The notes beneath the pieces are model-generated. The model saw nothing but the letters and a program-made list of their open reading frames with translations, did no database searches and was not told where the DNA came from. Positions 43,169 through 50,907 of a stretch of 51,484 bases of DNA are shown here, one piece after another (positions within the stretch are counted from its first letter, which is position 1; every line of letters starts with the position of its first letter). The stretch spans positions 1 to 51,484 of the forward strand of contig CALVWN010000049.1 in assembly GCA_944367415.1 (NCBI GenBank). The letters are read 5' to 3'. The stretch is from an uncultured Clostridia bacterium. GTDB lineage: Bacteria; Bacillota; Clostridia; Christensenellales; Borkfalkiaceae. The position numbers were made by a program, and so were the translations under genes.

Positions 43169-44331
43169 AGAATTGTCTGCGTATCCCGCGCGTGTTCATC
43201 CCGCGCGAGGGGTTTGAGAAGTGGGCGGTCATCGCCTGCGATCAGTTCACGTCGGACAGGGAATATTGGAAACGTGTGGAGCAGTGCGTCGGCGACGCGC
43301 CCTCCACTTTGCGTTTTATCCTGCCCGAAGTCTACCTCGGAGAGGAGGACGATGCGCGCATCGCCGCCATCCGCGAGAATATGTATGCCGCGCTCGAAAA
43401 CGATCAGCTCACCAAGCTCACGCGCGGGCTGGTGTTTGTCGAACGCACCACGCGCACGGGCGTGCGCCGCGGCGTCGTCGCGAGCATCGATCTGGAGGAG
43501 TTTTCCGCCGAGCCGGGCGTCGCGGCGCCCATCCGCTCGTCGGAGGAGGTCGTCGGGGAACGGCTCGCCGTCCGCATCGCCGAACGCGCGGCGGCGCCCC
43601 TCGAATTTCCGCACGCGCTGGTCTTTTACCACGACAAGAAGGATCGCGTCGTCAAGATGCTGCTGCGCGAGGAGCTGGAGCAGCTCTACGACTTCGATCT
43701 CATGGAGGGCGGCGGGCATCTGACCGGGTGGTTCGTGCCCGATCTTCTCGCCGAAGAGACGGTGCAGATGCTGCACTGCAAGGGGGAGCCGACGTTTGCG
43801 GTCGCCGACGGCAACCATTCGGTCGCTGCGGCGAAGGCGCATTGGGAGGCGATCAGACCGACGCTCAAAAAGGAGGAGCTGGCGCACCATCCGGCGCGCT
43901 TCATGCTCGTCGAACTCGTCAACATCTACGACCCAGCCATCGTGTTCTATCCCATCCACCGCCTCGTGAAGGAGGTGGAGACGGAGGCGTTCTGCGACTT
44001 CTTCATGAAGAACGTCAAGTGCCGCCGCGAGGGGAACGTGCTCATTCCCGCGCTCCCCGCGGGGGCGGAGTGCGTGCGGAAGACGGACGAACTGTGTGAG
44101 ACCTTCGTGCGCGTCAACGGCGGCACCATCGACTATATTCACGGCGACAAGGCGCTCGCGGCGCGCGCCGCGGAGGAGGACTGCGCGGGCGTAAAGCTCC
44201 CCGCAATGGACAAAAACGACTTCTTCCCCGCGCTCAAGGGGGGCGTCAACCTCCCCAAAAAGAGTTTCTCGCTGGGCGGGGCGAAGGAAAAACGCTACTA
44301 TCTGGAAGGCAGAGAGATCAGTTATGATTAA
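43165..44331 (+). CDS. DUF1015 family protein
   Basis: 388 residues matching DUF1015 along its length: IPRVFIPREGFEKWAVIACD QFT near the start, FAVADGNHSVAAAKAHWE in the middle, and MDKNDFFPALKGGVNLPKKS FSLG near the end. The family has no settled biochemical role. The ATG overlaps the stop of the 35-residue peptide, and its own stop overlaps the aspartokinase start by eight bases, so cdaA to aspartokinase form one operon. Confidence 0.9.
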   Translation: MKNCLRIPRVFIPREGFEKWAVIACDQFTSDREYWKRVEQCVGDAPSTLRFILPEVYLGEEDDARIAAIRENMYAALENDQLTKLTRGLVFVERTTRTGVRRGVVASIDLEEFSAEPGVAAPIRSSEEVVGERLAVRIAERAAAPLEFPHALVFYHDKKDRVVKMLLREELEQLYDFDLMEGGGHLTGWFVPDLLAEETVQMLHCKGEPTFAVADGNHSVAAAKAHWEAIRPTLKKEELAHHPARFMLVELVNIYDPAIVFYPIHRLVKEVETEAFCDFFMKNVKCRREGNVLIPALPAGAECVRKTDELCETFVRVNGGTIDYIHGDKALAARAAEEDCAGVKLPAMDKNDFFPALKGGVNLPKKSFSLGGAKEKRYYLEGREISYD

Positions 44332-45640
44332 AGTTTGCAAATTCGGCGGAACCTCTATGGCGGACGGCATCACCATGCTGCGCGTCCGCAAGATCCTCGA
44401 CAGCGACGCGTCGCGCCGCTATGTCGTCGTCTCCGCGCCCGGAAAGCGGTTCAGCGGCGACGTCAAAGTGACCGATCTGCTGTATGAGACGTACGACAAT
44501 GTCGCCATGCACGGCGAGACGGGGGAGGCGTTCGGGAAAGTCTGCGACCGCTTCCGCGGCATCGTCTCCGAACTCGGTCTGGAAATGGACATCGACGGGC
44601 TGCTCCGCGAGACGGAGCAGGAGATTTTGAAGGAGGCGTCGCCCGACTTCTGCGCCTCCCGCGGGGAGTATCTCTCGGCGCGTATCATGGCGCGTCTCTG
44701 GGATGTTCCCTTCGTCGACGCGCGCGACGTCGTCAGGTTCGGCCCCGACGGCAGACTGGACGGCGAAAAGACCTATTCGCTCCTGGCGGCGGCGCTCAAG
44801 GGCAAGAAGCGCGCCGTCGTCTCCGGGTTCTACGGCTCGGACGCAAACGGTAAAGTCAGGACGTTCTCCCGCGGCGGGAGCGACATCTCGGGCGCCATCG
44901 TCGCGCGCGCGGCGGGGGCGGATCTGTACGAAAACTGGACGGACGTCAGCGGCTTTCTGGCGTGCGACCCGCGCATCGTCGAAAACCCGCTGCCCATCCG
45001 CGCGCTCTCTTACAAGGAGCTGCGCGAGCTTTCCTACATGGGCGCGAACGTGCTGCACTCCGAGTCCATCTTCCCCGTGCGCGAGGCGGATATCCCCATC
45101 CGCATCAAGAATACCTTCCGCCCCGAGGATGAGGGCACGGAGATCGTACCCACTTCCCGCTATACCTACAGCGGCAAGCGCGTCACGGGCATCGCGGGCA
45201 AGAAGAACTTCACCGTCATCTTTTTGGAAAAATCGCTGATGAATGCCGAGATCGGCTTCACCTACCGCGCGTTGGGCGTCCTGCTCAAACACAACATCTC
45301 CTTCGAGCATATCCCGACGGGCATCGACACCATGTCCTTCGTCATCGACGGGGCGGAGCTGAAAAACGGCGTCCTCGACGTCATCTGCGAGGAGATCCGC
45401 GACGCGGTGCATCCCGATTCCCTGCGCGTCATCTCGGATATCGCGCTCATCGCCGTCGTCGGTCACGGCATGGCGCGCAGCGTCGGCACGAGCGCGCGGC
45501 TGTTCGAGGCGATCGCCCGCGCGGGCGTCAACGTGCGCATGATCGACCAGGGCTCCTCCGAGCTGAATATCATCGTCGGTGTGGACAACGACAGCTATGA
45601 GCGTACGCTCCGCGCCGTCTACGAGGAATTTTTCGACTGA
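44324..45640 (+). CDS. Aspartokinase
   Basis: 438 residues. It phosphorylates aspartate in the first step towards lysine, threonine, methionine and diaminopimelate. It begins with the signature KFGGTSMADG, has TFSRGGSDISGA and WTDVSGFLACDPRI in the kinase domain, and two C-terminal ACT domains (about residues 290-438, with VVGHGMARSVGTSARLFEAI), which bind the feedback inhibitor. It is monofunctional. The start lies within the last codons of the DUF1015 gene. Confidence 0.95.
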   Translation: MIKVCKFGGTSMADGITMLRVRKILDSDASRRYVVVSAPGKRFSGDVKVTDLLYETYDNVAMHGETGEAFGKVCDRFRGIVSELGLEMDIDGLLRETEQEILKEASPDFCASRGEYLSARIMARLWDVPFVDARDVVRFGPDGRLDGEKTYSLLAAALKGKKRAVVSGFYGSDANGKVRTFSRGGSDISGAIVARAAGADLYENWTDVSGFLACDPRIVENPLPIRALSYKELRELSYMGANVLHSESIFPVREADIPIRIKNTFRPEDEGTEIVPTSRYTYSGKRVTGIAGKKNFTVIFLEKSLMNAEIGFTYRALGVLLKHNISFEHIPTGIDTMSFVIDGAELKNGVLDVICEEIRDAVHPDSLRVISDIALIAVVGHGMARSVGTSARLFEAIARAGVNVRMIDQGSSELNIIVGVDNDSYERTLRAVYEEFFD

Positions 45641-45659
45641 ATCCTATATCCTATGGTGC

Positions 45660-45697
45660 GTGCGCCCGTCCGCTCTTGCGGACGGGCGCACTTTCTT
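45660..45697 (+). terminator. Intrinsic terminator after aspartokinase
   Basis: GTGCGCCCGTCCGC / GCGGACGGGCGCAC, loop TCTT, followed by TTCTT. The stem is very stable although the T run is broken. Confidence 0.8.
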
Positions 45698-45716
45698 GCG
45701 GAATTTTCCGGGGGGC

Positions 45717-45745
45717 TTGACAAATTCGTGCATTTCGCATACAAT
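45717..45745 (+). promoter_or_regulatory. Promoter of the Sel1-repeat gene
   Basis: TTGACA at 45717-45722, 17 bases, TACAAT at 45740-45745, 43 bases before the ATG. Confidence 0.9.
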
Positions 45746-45788
45746 AGAGACAGGTCATACGCGGGAAGAGACCTTTGCGGGAGGGGAC

Positions 45789-46643
45789 ATGGCAAAGAAA
45801 AAGGAGATCCGGCCCGTCGACGCCGCCGCGCAGGCGGCGTACGAGAAGGGGCGCGCCTACTATCGCGCGCAGGAGTATGAGCAGGCGGTCGCCTGTTTCC
45901 TGCAGGCGGCACAGATCGGGCATCCCGATGCGGAAAATTTTCTCGGCTGCTGTTATGAGGCGGGGCAGGGCGTCGCCCGCAATGACGCGGAGGCGGTCAA
46001 CCGCTACCGCCATGCGGCATGGCACGGCAATGTGTTCGCGCAGTACAACCTGGGCGCCTGCTATGCGGACGGGCGGGGCGTCGCGCGCGACGACAAGGCG
46101 GCGTTCGAATGGTTCCGTCTCGCGGCGGAAAACGGCTATGCGCTCGCCCAGCATCGCGTCGGGATGTGCTGTTTCGCGGGAACGGGAACGGAGCGCGACA
46201 GCCGCGCGGCAGCGGAGTGGTTCAAAAAGGCGGCGGAACAGGGCGACGCGCGGGCGCGCTGCGACCTGGGCAGCTGTTACTATGCGGGCAGGGGCGTGGA
46301 ACAGAGCGCGCGCAAGGCGTTCCGGTGTTTCCGCGCGGCGGCGCTCAAGGGCTGCGCCGAGGCGTTCAACAATCTCGGCTACTGCTTCCGCTTCGGGCAC
46401 GGCGTGCGCAAGAGTGAAAAGCGCGCCTTCCGGTGCTTCCGCGCGGCGGCGCGGCGGGGCTGTGCGGGTGCGCAGTACAACGTCGGGCTGTGCTTCGCGA
46501 CGGGGCACGGCACGCCGCAGGATATGCAGCAGGCGAAGGAGTGGCTGGAGCGTGCGGCGGCGGGCGGCTATTCGGCGGCGAACGACCTGCTCGAGAGCCT
46601 GCACTCCCGCATGGAGATGCAATCCAAACCGCTCATCCAATAA
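45789..46643 (+). CDS. Sel1-like repeat protein
   Basis: 284 residues made of about six to seven Sel1-type TPR repeats of 36 residues (pattern AQYNLGACYADGRGVARDD, then AFEWFRLAAENG), starting near residue 20. There is no signal peptide or membrane helix, so a cytoplasmic scaffold for protein contacts is likely. Most repeats carry a Cys in the LGxCY position, giving an unusually Cys-rich solenoid. The ATG follows GAGGGGAC. The gene has its own promoter and terminator; partners are unknown. Confidence 0.88.
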   Translation: MAKKKEIRPVDAAAQAAYEKGRAYYRAQEYEQAVACFLQAAQIGHPDAENFLGCCYEAGQGVARNDAEAVNRYRHAAWHGNVFAQYNLGACYADGRGVARDDKAAFEWFRLAAENGYALAQHRVGMCCFAGTGTERDSRAAAEWFKKAAEQGDARARCDLGSCYYAGRGVEQSARKAFRCFRAAALKGCAEAFNNLGYCFRFGHGVRKSEKRAFRCFRAAARRGCAGAQYNVGLCFATGHGTPQDMQQAKEWLERAAAGGYSAANDLLESLHSRMEMQSKPLIQ

Positions 46644-46677
46644 AACAAAAAACGACCCGTAAGGGGTCGTTTTTTTC
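46644..46677. terminator. Bidirectional terminator between the Sel1 gene and rpsR
   Basis: AACGACCC / GGGTCGTT with a run of T on the right and a run of A on the left, so it can end transcripts from both convergent sides. Confidence 0.9.
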
Positions 46678-46692
46678 GTGTTTGAGAGCGCC

Positions 46693-47025
46693 TCAGTCTG
46701 CCTTGAAGGGCAGAAGAGCGGCAACGCGGGCGCGCTTGATGGCGACGGCAAGCTCACGCTGGTGCTTTGCGCACGTTCCCGTCATGCGGCGGGGCAGGAT
46801 CTTGCCGCCCTCGCTGATGAACTTTCTGAGCTTGTTGGTCTCCTTATAATCGATCGTGCTCTTCTCCTGGCAGAAGAGGCAGACCTTCTTATAATTCTGG
46901 CGCTTATAGTTCTTTTTGGCGGGACGCTCGCGGGTCTCGCGCGCCTCGGGCGCCGCTGCGGGAGCGGGCGCTGCGGGAGCCGCGTTCTCTGCGGGCTGTT
47001 CCGTCACAACCGTATTCTCTTCCAT
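46693..47025 (-). CDS. rpsR: Ribosomal protein S18 with N-terminal extension
   Basis: 110 residues. The C-terminal 70 are normal S18 ([20 protein letters not shown], then [25 protein letters not shown]). The first 38 are an extra low-complexity part rich in Ala, Pro and Glu ([20 protein letters not shown]). Cys pairs CLFC and the later C-x-x-H suggest zinc binding. TAAGGAGAAA precedes the ATG. It is the last gene of rpsF-ssb-rpsR. Confidence 0.95.
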   Translation of the reverse strand: MEENTVVTEQPAENAAPAAPAPAAAPEARETRERPAKKNYKRQNYKKVCLFCQEKSTIDYKETNKLRKFISEGGKILPRRMTGTCAKHQRELAVAIKRARVAALLPFKAD

Positions 47026-47061
47026 GTCGATTTCTCCTTAAATAGAATGGTCGGGCGCCGG

Positions 47062-47484
47062 TCAGAAGGGGATATCCCCGTCGTCGTCGAACGCCTCGAG
47101 AGGGGCGGGCTTTTTCTTGGACGCCGCGGCGGGCTGTGCGGCGGGGGCATCGTAGAAGCCGCCGTCGTCCTGCTGCTGCTTGGGCGTGAGAAATTCCACA
47201 TCCTGCGCGACGACGTCCACCGACGTGCGGCGGCTGCCGTCGTTCGCCTCATACTGGCGGATCTGCAGATCCCCGTAGACGGCGATCTTGTTGCCCTTCT
47301 TGGTGTACTGAGCGACCTGCTCGCCCAGTCTGCGCCATGCGGTCACATTGTAGAAATCCGTCGCGCGGTTCTCGCCGTACCCTCTGTTGACGGCAACTGC
47401 AAAGCGGCATACGGAGACGCCGCCCGCCGTCTCGGTCAGCTCGGGATCGCGCGTGAGATTCCCGATCAGAAAGACTTTTGTCAT
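47062..47484 (-). CDS. ssb: Single-stranded DNA-binding protein
   Basis: 140 residues. OB fold from the start (MTKVFLIGNLTRDPEL, ATDFYNVTAWRRLGEQVAQY, GDLQIRQYEANDG), then a Gln/Ala/Lys linker and the acidic tip DDDGDIPF that recruits replication and repair partners. The ATG is one base after the rpsF stop. Confidence 0.96.
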   Translation of the reverse strand: MTKVFLIGNLTRDPELTETAGGVSVCRFAVAVNRGYGENRATDFYNVTAWRRLGEQVAQYTKKGNKIAVYGDLQIRQYEANDGSRRTSVDVVAQDVEFLTPKQQQDDGGFYDAPAAQPAAASKKKPAPLEAFDDDGDIPF

Positions 47485-47485
47485 C

Positions 47486-47776
47486 TTACTTTTCCTCGAC
47501 TTTCGTGATCATGCGTCTTAAGACGTCATCGGAAATGCCTGCGATACGGTCAAGCTCTTTGACCGCAGCGCCGTCCGCGTGGAACGTCATAAGTGCGTAA
47601 AATGCGTCCGACTTGAATGCGATGGGGTACTGGAGTTTCTTCACGCCCCACTTGTCCGTCGCGTCGACGGTGCCGTTCATGCCGGTCACGATGTCGGCGT
47701 ACTTTTTGAGTTCCGCCTCACGCGCTTCTTCCTCCATATCGCTGCGGAGAAGAAGGAGCATTTCGTACTTCTGCAT
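47486..47776 (-). CDS. rpsF: Ribosomal protein S6
   Basis: 96 residues: MQKYEMLLLLRSDMEEEARE, then VDATDKWGVKKLQYPIAFKS, the family pattern over its full length. The ATG at 47776 has GGAGGTG nine bases upstream; the frame extends to 47824 but that part lies in the leader. S6 pairs with S18 in the 30S subunit, and the leader carries a likely S6:S18 binding site. Confidence 0.95.
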   Translation of the reverse strand: MQKYEMLLLLRSDMEEEAREAELKKYADIVTGMNGTVDATDKWGVKKLQYPIAFKSDAFYALMTFHADGAAVKELDRIAGISDDVLRRMITKVEEK

Positions 47777-47795
47777 AATGGTTTCACCTCCCGGT

Positions 47796-47825
47796 CTTAT
47801 TCGGCATACCTTTTCGGTATGCAAG
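47796..47825 (-). promoter_or_regulatory. Probable S6:S18 autoregulatory leader of rpsF
   Basis: The minus-strand RNA reads CUU, stem GCAUACC, loop GAAAA, stem GGUAUGC, bulge CGAAU, AAG. This presents a CCG in a one-sided bulge between two helices, the feature known for rpsF leaders that mimic the 16S rRNA site of the S6:S18 pair. It lies 20 bases before the rpsF start. Confidence 0.55.
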
Positions 47826-47856
47826 GCAAAATACAGGGAACTTTCCCTGTCGTTCT

Positions 47857-47885
47857 ATTTTACAATATTTCCGCCCGCAAGTCAA
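47857..47885 (-). promoter_or_regulatory. Promoter of rpsF-ssb-rpsR
   Basis: On the minus strand TTGACT (47885-47880), 17 bases, TAAAAT (47862-47857). A hairpin ACAGGGAA/TTCCCTGT (47833-47850) forms at the very 5' end of the transcript. Confidence 0.8.
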
Positions 47886-47925
47886 CGGCTTTTCGCGCTT
47901 CGCGGGCGGTTTTTTGCAAAAATTT

Positions 47926-48234
47926 TTACGGCTGCGCCCGCACGATGACAAAGACGCCCTCGCCGTAGAAGTCGTACTCTTCCGCCGCGTCCGCGCAGAA
48001 CATATCGCCCGCGGCAAAGGGCACTTCGCCCCGTTTCCATTTGATGTGCCCCGCGCCCCGTTCGATGCGGATGTACTCCGTTGCGTCCGAAAAGCGCTTG
48101 AATCTGCCGCTGCTCTCGATGCGCAGCGCGCCTGCGGCGGAACGCACGCGCGCGTTCTGTACGTCGCGCGCCGCGCCGAACGCCGCGTCATCGGGAACGG
48201 GCAGGGGGATCTCGGAGATCTTTTTCAGTAACAT
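47926..48234 (-). CDS. Small cupin-like protein
   Basis: 102 residues, mostly predicted beta-strand, with a cupin-like course (FSDATEYIRIERGAGHIKWK, then GEVPFAAGDMFCADAAEEYD FYG). The family is not certain and the usual metal-binding histidines are not evident. The ATG at 48234 has no ribosome binding site: the -10 box ends six bases upstream, so translation is predicted from a leaderless mRNA. No terminator separates it from the rpsF promoter. Confidence 0.65.
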   Translation of the reverse strand: MLLKKISEIPLPVPDDAAFGAARDVQNARVRSAAGALRIESSGRFKRFSDATEYIRIERGAGHIKWKRGEVPFAAGDMFCADAAEEYDFYGEGVFVIVRAQP

Positions 48235-48240
48235 ACGTCT

Positions 48241-48269
48241 ATTATATCTGCCGCGCGCGTAAAACGCAA
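48241..48269 (-). promoter_or_regulatory. Promoter giving a leaderless cupin mRNA
   Basis: On the minus strand TTGCGT (48269-48264), 17 bases, TATAAT (48246-48241), then AGACGT and the ATG. The spacing is identical to the HAD gene at 39062. Confidence 0.8.
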
Positions 48270-48289
48270 GCGATTTTCGCGGGGAGCGT

Positions 48290-49435
48290 TCACTCCTCGT
48301 CGGGCGGGAGGAATCCGCCCACGCTGCGGAAGGAATCCAGCTTTTTTCCGATGCTCCCCGTGCGCTTTTCGGCGCTCTCCACGCTGTCCTGTGCCTCCTG
48401 GAGCTTTTTCTTGGTCTTGTCGAGGAGTTCGGCGAACTTCGCGAAGTCGACGCGGAAGGAGTCGAGCATCATGCGCAGTTCGCCCGAGCGCTTCTCGATC
48501 GCCGCCGTGCGGAACCCCGTCTGCAGCGTGGAGAGGAGCGCGCCGAGGTTGGTCGGCCCCACGGCAAGGATGCGGCGGGCGCGCAGCCAGTCGGGAAGCC
48601 CCTCCGTGCGCACCACTTCGGCATACAGCCCCTCGGAGGGCAGGAACATGATCGCAAAGTCGGTCGTGCGCGGGGGGAGGATGTATTTTTTGGCGATGGA
48701 TTCCGCCTGCACCTTGACGGCGCGTTCGAGGTTCTTGCGCGCGCGTTCCTCGCTCTCCTTGTCGCCGCGTTCGGAGGCGGAGACGAGGCGGTCGAATTCT
48801 TCGACGGGGAATTTGCTGTCGATGGGGAGATACACCTGCTCGTCCTTTGCGGGCAGGACGACGGCGAAATCGACGAGCGAATTGTCGAGGGGGTTGAGCT
48901 TGACGCTGCGGCGGTACTGCTCGGGCGCGAGCATCTGTTCGAGCAGGGCGTCGAGCTGTGCCTCGCCCCAGGTGCCGCGGAGCTTGACGTTGGTGAACAC
49001 GCGGCGGATGTCTGCGACGGAGGAGGACAGCCCCTTCATTTCGCCCACGCTCTCATACATTTTTTCCAGCCGCTCGGTGATGCGCGCAAAGGAGTCGGAG
49101 AGCTTGCCGTCGATGGAGGAGGTGAGCTTGTCGTCCACCGTCCGCCGGATGCGCTCGAGGTTCTGCGCATTGACGTCGATGACGTACTTGATATCGTCGG
49201 TCAGTCTGTTCTGAATGTTGACGAGCCGCGTCTCCGTCGAGCGCTCCACGCGCTCCAGAGTGCGCGCGTTGTAGTCGGCGAGTTTTCCGACGGCGTCCGT
49301 CTTTTCTTCGAGTTTTTGCAGTTTCTGCATCGCCGCGCCGTCGCCCTCCTTTTTCTTTTTGAGCAGCAGCGCGATGAGCAGCACAAGGCAGAGTGTACAC
49401 AAAATGATGCAAACGGTCACGAGAATATCGGTCAT
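48290..49435 (-). CDS. rmuC: DNA recombination protein RmuC
   Basis: 381 residues. An N-terminal membrane helix (residues 4-26) is followed by a long coiled coil (about 35-130) and the RmuC nuclease-fold domain (LRGTWGEAQLDALLEQMLAP, VDFAVVLPAKDEQVYLPIDS KFP, FAIMFLPSEGLYAEVVR). RmuC limits inversions and is thought to act on DNA ends. The ATG at 49435 has AAAAGGAGC upstream; the frame stays open far beyond but overlaps cca. Its start overlaps the cca stop by four bases, so the two are co-translated. Confidence 0.93.
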   Translation of the reverse strand: MTDILVTVCIILCTLCLVLLIALLLKKKKEGDGAAMQKLQKLEEKTDAVGKLADYNARTLERVERSTETRLVNIQNRLTDDIKYVIDVNAQNLERIRRTVDDKLTSSIDGKLSDSFARITERLEKMYESVGEMKGLSSSVADIRRVFTNVKLRGTWGEAQLDALLEQMLAPEQYRRSVKLNPLDNSLVDFAVVLPAKDEQVYLPIDSKFPVEEFDRLVSASERGDKESEERARKNLERAVKVQAESIAKKYILPPRTTDFAIMFLPSEGLYAEVVRTEGLPDWLRARRILAVGPTNLGALLSTLQTGFRTAAIEKRSGELRMMLDSFRVDFAKFAELLDKTKKKLQEAQDSVESAEKRTGSIGKKLDSFRSVGGFLPPDEE

Positions 49436-50787
49436 AGATGCTCCTTTTCCAGTTGATCCAGGCGGCGCAGAAGCCGCTCGCGGGTGTTGTTTTTTCCGTC
49501 CGATGCGCAGAAGTCGAGAAGGCTTTGCAGCAGTTCGCCCACCCGTTTTCCGCGGATGCCGCGCGCGATGAGGTCGTCTCCCGAGAGGGCGAGTTCCTTC
49601 AGCGAGAGGGGAACGCCCTCCGCGCGCATGGCGGCGAGGATGCGCTTCCACTTGACGACGCCGGGCGCGGGGGAAGTGTCGTCCTTGCAGGCGGAAAAGT
49701 CTGCCTGGCGCAGCGCGAACAGGTCGGGCAGGATGTCGTACTGCCGCACGATCTCCCGCCGCACCTTGCTCTCGCGCATCCGCCCGTCGAGGTCGCGCAT
49801 ATGCAGGAGGACGAGCCGCACGGTGTGTTCCGTGCATTTTTTGGGCGCCTTCAGGCGGGTGAGGATGTCCTCCGCGATGCGCGCGCCCTCCTCGGCGTGC
49901 GCGTGGAAGTTCCCGTCGCGCACAAAGCAGAAGGGCTTCCCGACGTCGTGCAGCAGCGCCGCCCAGCGGATGGAGGCGGGGGCGTAGCGGACGCAGCGGA
50001 AGGAGTGTTCGAGCACGTCGTAGTCGTGAAAGTCGCGCCGCTGCGCCATGCCGTCGCCCGCGGCAAGCTCGGGGAGGATGACGGGCAGAACGTTCGTCGC
50101 GCGCAGGATCTGCAGGCCGCGGTACGGCCCCCATGTGCCGCCCGGCTTTTCGTCGGCGTGAAGCAGAAGCTCCAGCTCGCGGAAGATGCGCTCGGGCGCA
50201 ATGTCGCGGATGAGGGTGCAGTTTTCCCGTGCGCCGGCAAGACATTCTTCGTCGGGGGAAAAGCCCGTCTGCGCCGCGAGGCGGGCGAGCCGCGCGAGGC
50301 GCAGGCCGTCCTCCCCGAACACCTTTTTCGCGGGCGCCACGGTGCGCAGCACGCGGCTGCGGATGTCGGGGATGCCGCCCAGCGGGTCGACGAACGCGTC
50401 CGCGGCGATGTCGTAGTAGACGGCGTTCGCGCAGAAATCGCGGCGGCGGGCGTCGCGCACGATGTCGTCGGTGAATTCGATCTCGGCGGGCGTGTGCAGC
50501 CCGCGCACGTATTTGTCCGAGCGGAAGCGGGTAAATTCATACCCTCTGCCCTCGGCGTCCGTCAGCTTGACCGTTCCCGTATTGCGGTAGACGGCGTCGA
50601 CACAAAAGCCGCATCTGCGCGCCGCCTCCGCCGTTTCCGCCTCCGTTGCGGGGGAGCAGATGTCCCAGTCGGCGACGCGGTCGCCGTATCCGGCGAGAAA
50701 ATCGCGCACGCTGCCGCCCACCGCGTACAGCGGGCGGGAAAGGGCGTCGGCAAGTTGTCGCAGGGGGGCGGGAAGGATCTCTCTCAC
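49432..50787 (-). CDS. cca: CCA tRNA nucleotidyltransferase with HD domain
   Basis: 451 residues. Adds CCA to tRNA 3' ends. The nucleotidyltransferase head has YAVGGSVRDFLAG and the metal pair in ADWDICSPAT, then RRRDFCANAVYYD and the Arg-rich EDGLRLARLARLAAQTGF. The C-terminal half has an HD hydrolase domain (ALLHDVGKP). The start is GTG at 50787, with CCGGAGG about six bases upstream; longer frames run into the promoter. It may also act as a poly(A) polymerase, which sequence cannot exclude. Confidence 0.93.
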   Translation of the reverse strand: MREILPAPLRQLADALSRPLYAVGGSVRDFLAGYGDRVADWDICSPATEAETAEAARRCGFCVDAVYRNTGTVKLTDAEGRGYEFTRFRSDKYVRGLHTPAEIEFTDDIVRDARRRDFCANAVYYDIAADAFVDPLGGIPDIRSRVLRTVAPAKKVFGEDGLRLARLARLAAQTGFSPDEECLAGARENCTLIRDIAPERIFRELELLLHADEKPGGTWGPYRGLQILRATNVLPVILPELAAGDGMAQRRDFHDYDVLEHSFRCVRYAPASIRWAALLHDVGKPFCFVRDGNFHAHAEEGARIAEDILTRLKAPKKCTEHTVRLVLLHMRDLDGRMRESKVRREIVRQYDILPDLFALRQADFSACKDDTSPAPGVVKWKRILAAMRAEGVPLSLKELALSGDDLIARGIRGKRVGELLQSLLDFCASDGKNNTRERLLRRLDQLEKEHL

Positions 50788-50822
50788 GCTTGTCCTCCGG
50801 AAGGGAAATTTTTTCTGAAAAG

Positions 50823-50851
50823 AGTATAACAGATTTGCAAAAAAATTGCAA
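50823..50851 (-). promoter_or_regulatory. Promoter of cca-rmuC
   Basis: On the minus strand TTGCAA (50851-50846), 17 bases, TATACT (50828-50823) with extended TGT. The -35 hexamer is the same six base pairs used by the divergent promoter. Confidence 0.8.
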
Positions 50852-50874
50852 TCGCGGAAGAAATCATGTATAAT
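50846..50874 (+). promoter_or_regulatory. Promoter of the lipid kinase gene
   Basis: TTGCAA at 50846-50851, 17 bases, TATAAT at 50869-50874, 33 bases before the ATG. Confidence 0.8.
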
Positions 50875-50907
50875 GAAAGGCGCAGACTTTTTTTCGGGAG
50901 AGGGGAT

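Noticed and set aside
47833..47850. ACAGGGAA/TTCCCTGT hairpin as an attenuator terminator of rpsF
   Set aside because: It is at the very 5' end of the transcript and is followed only by ATTTTGCC, so termination is unlikely; a 5' stabilising hairpin is simpler.
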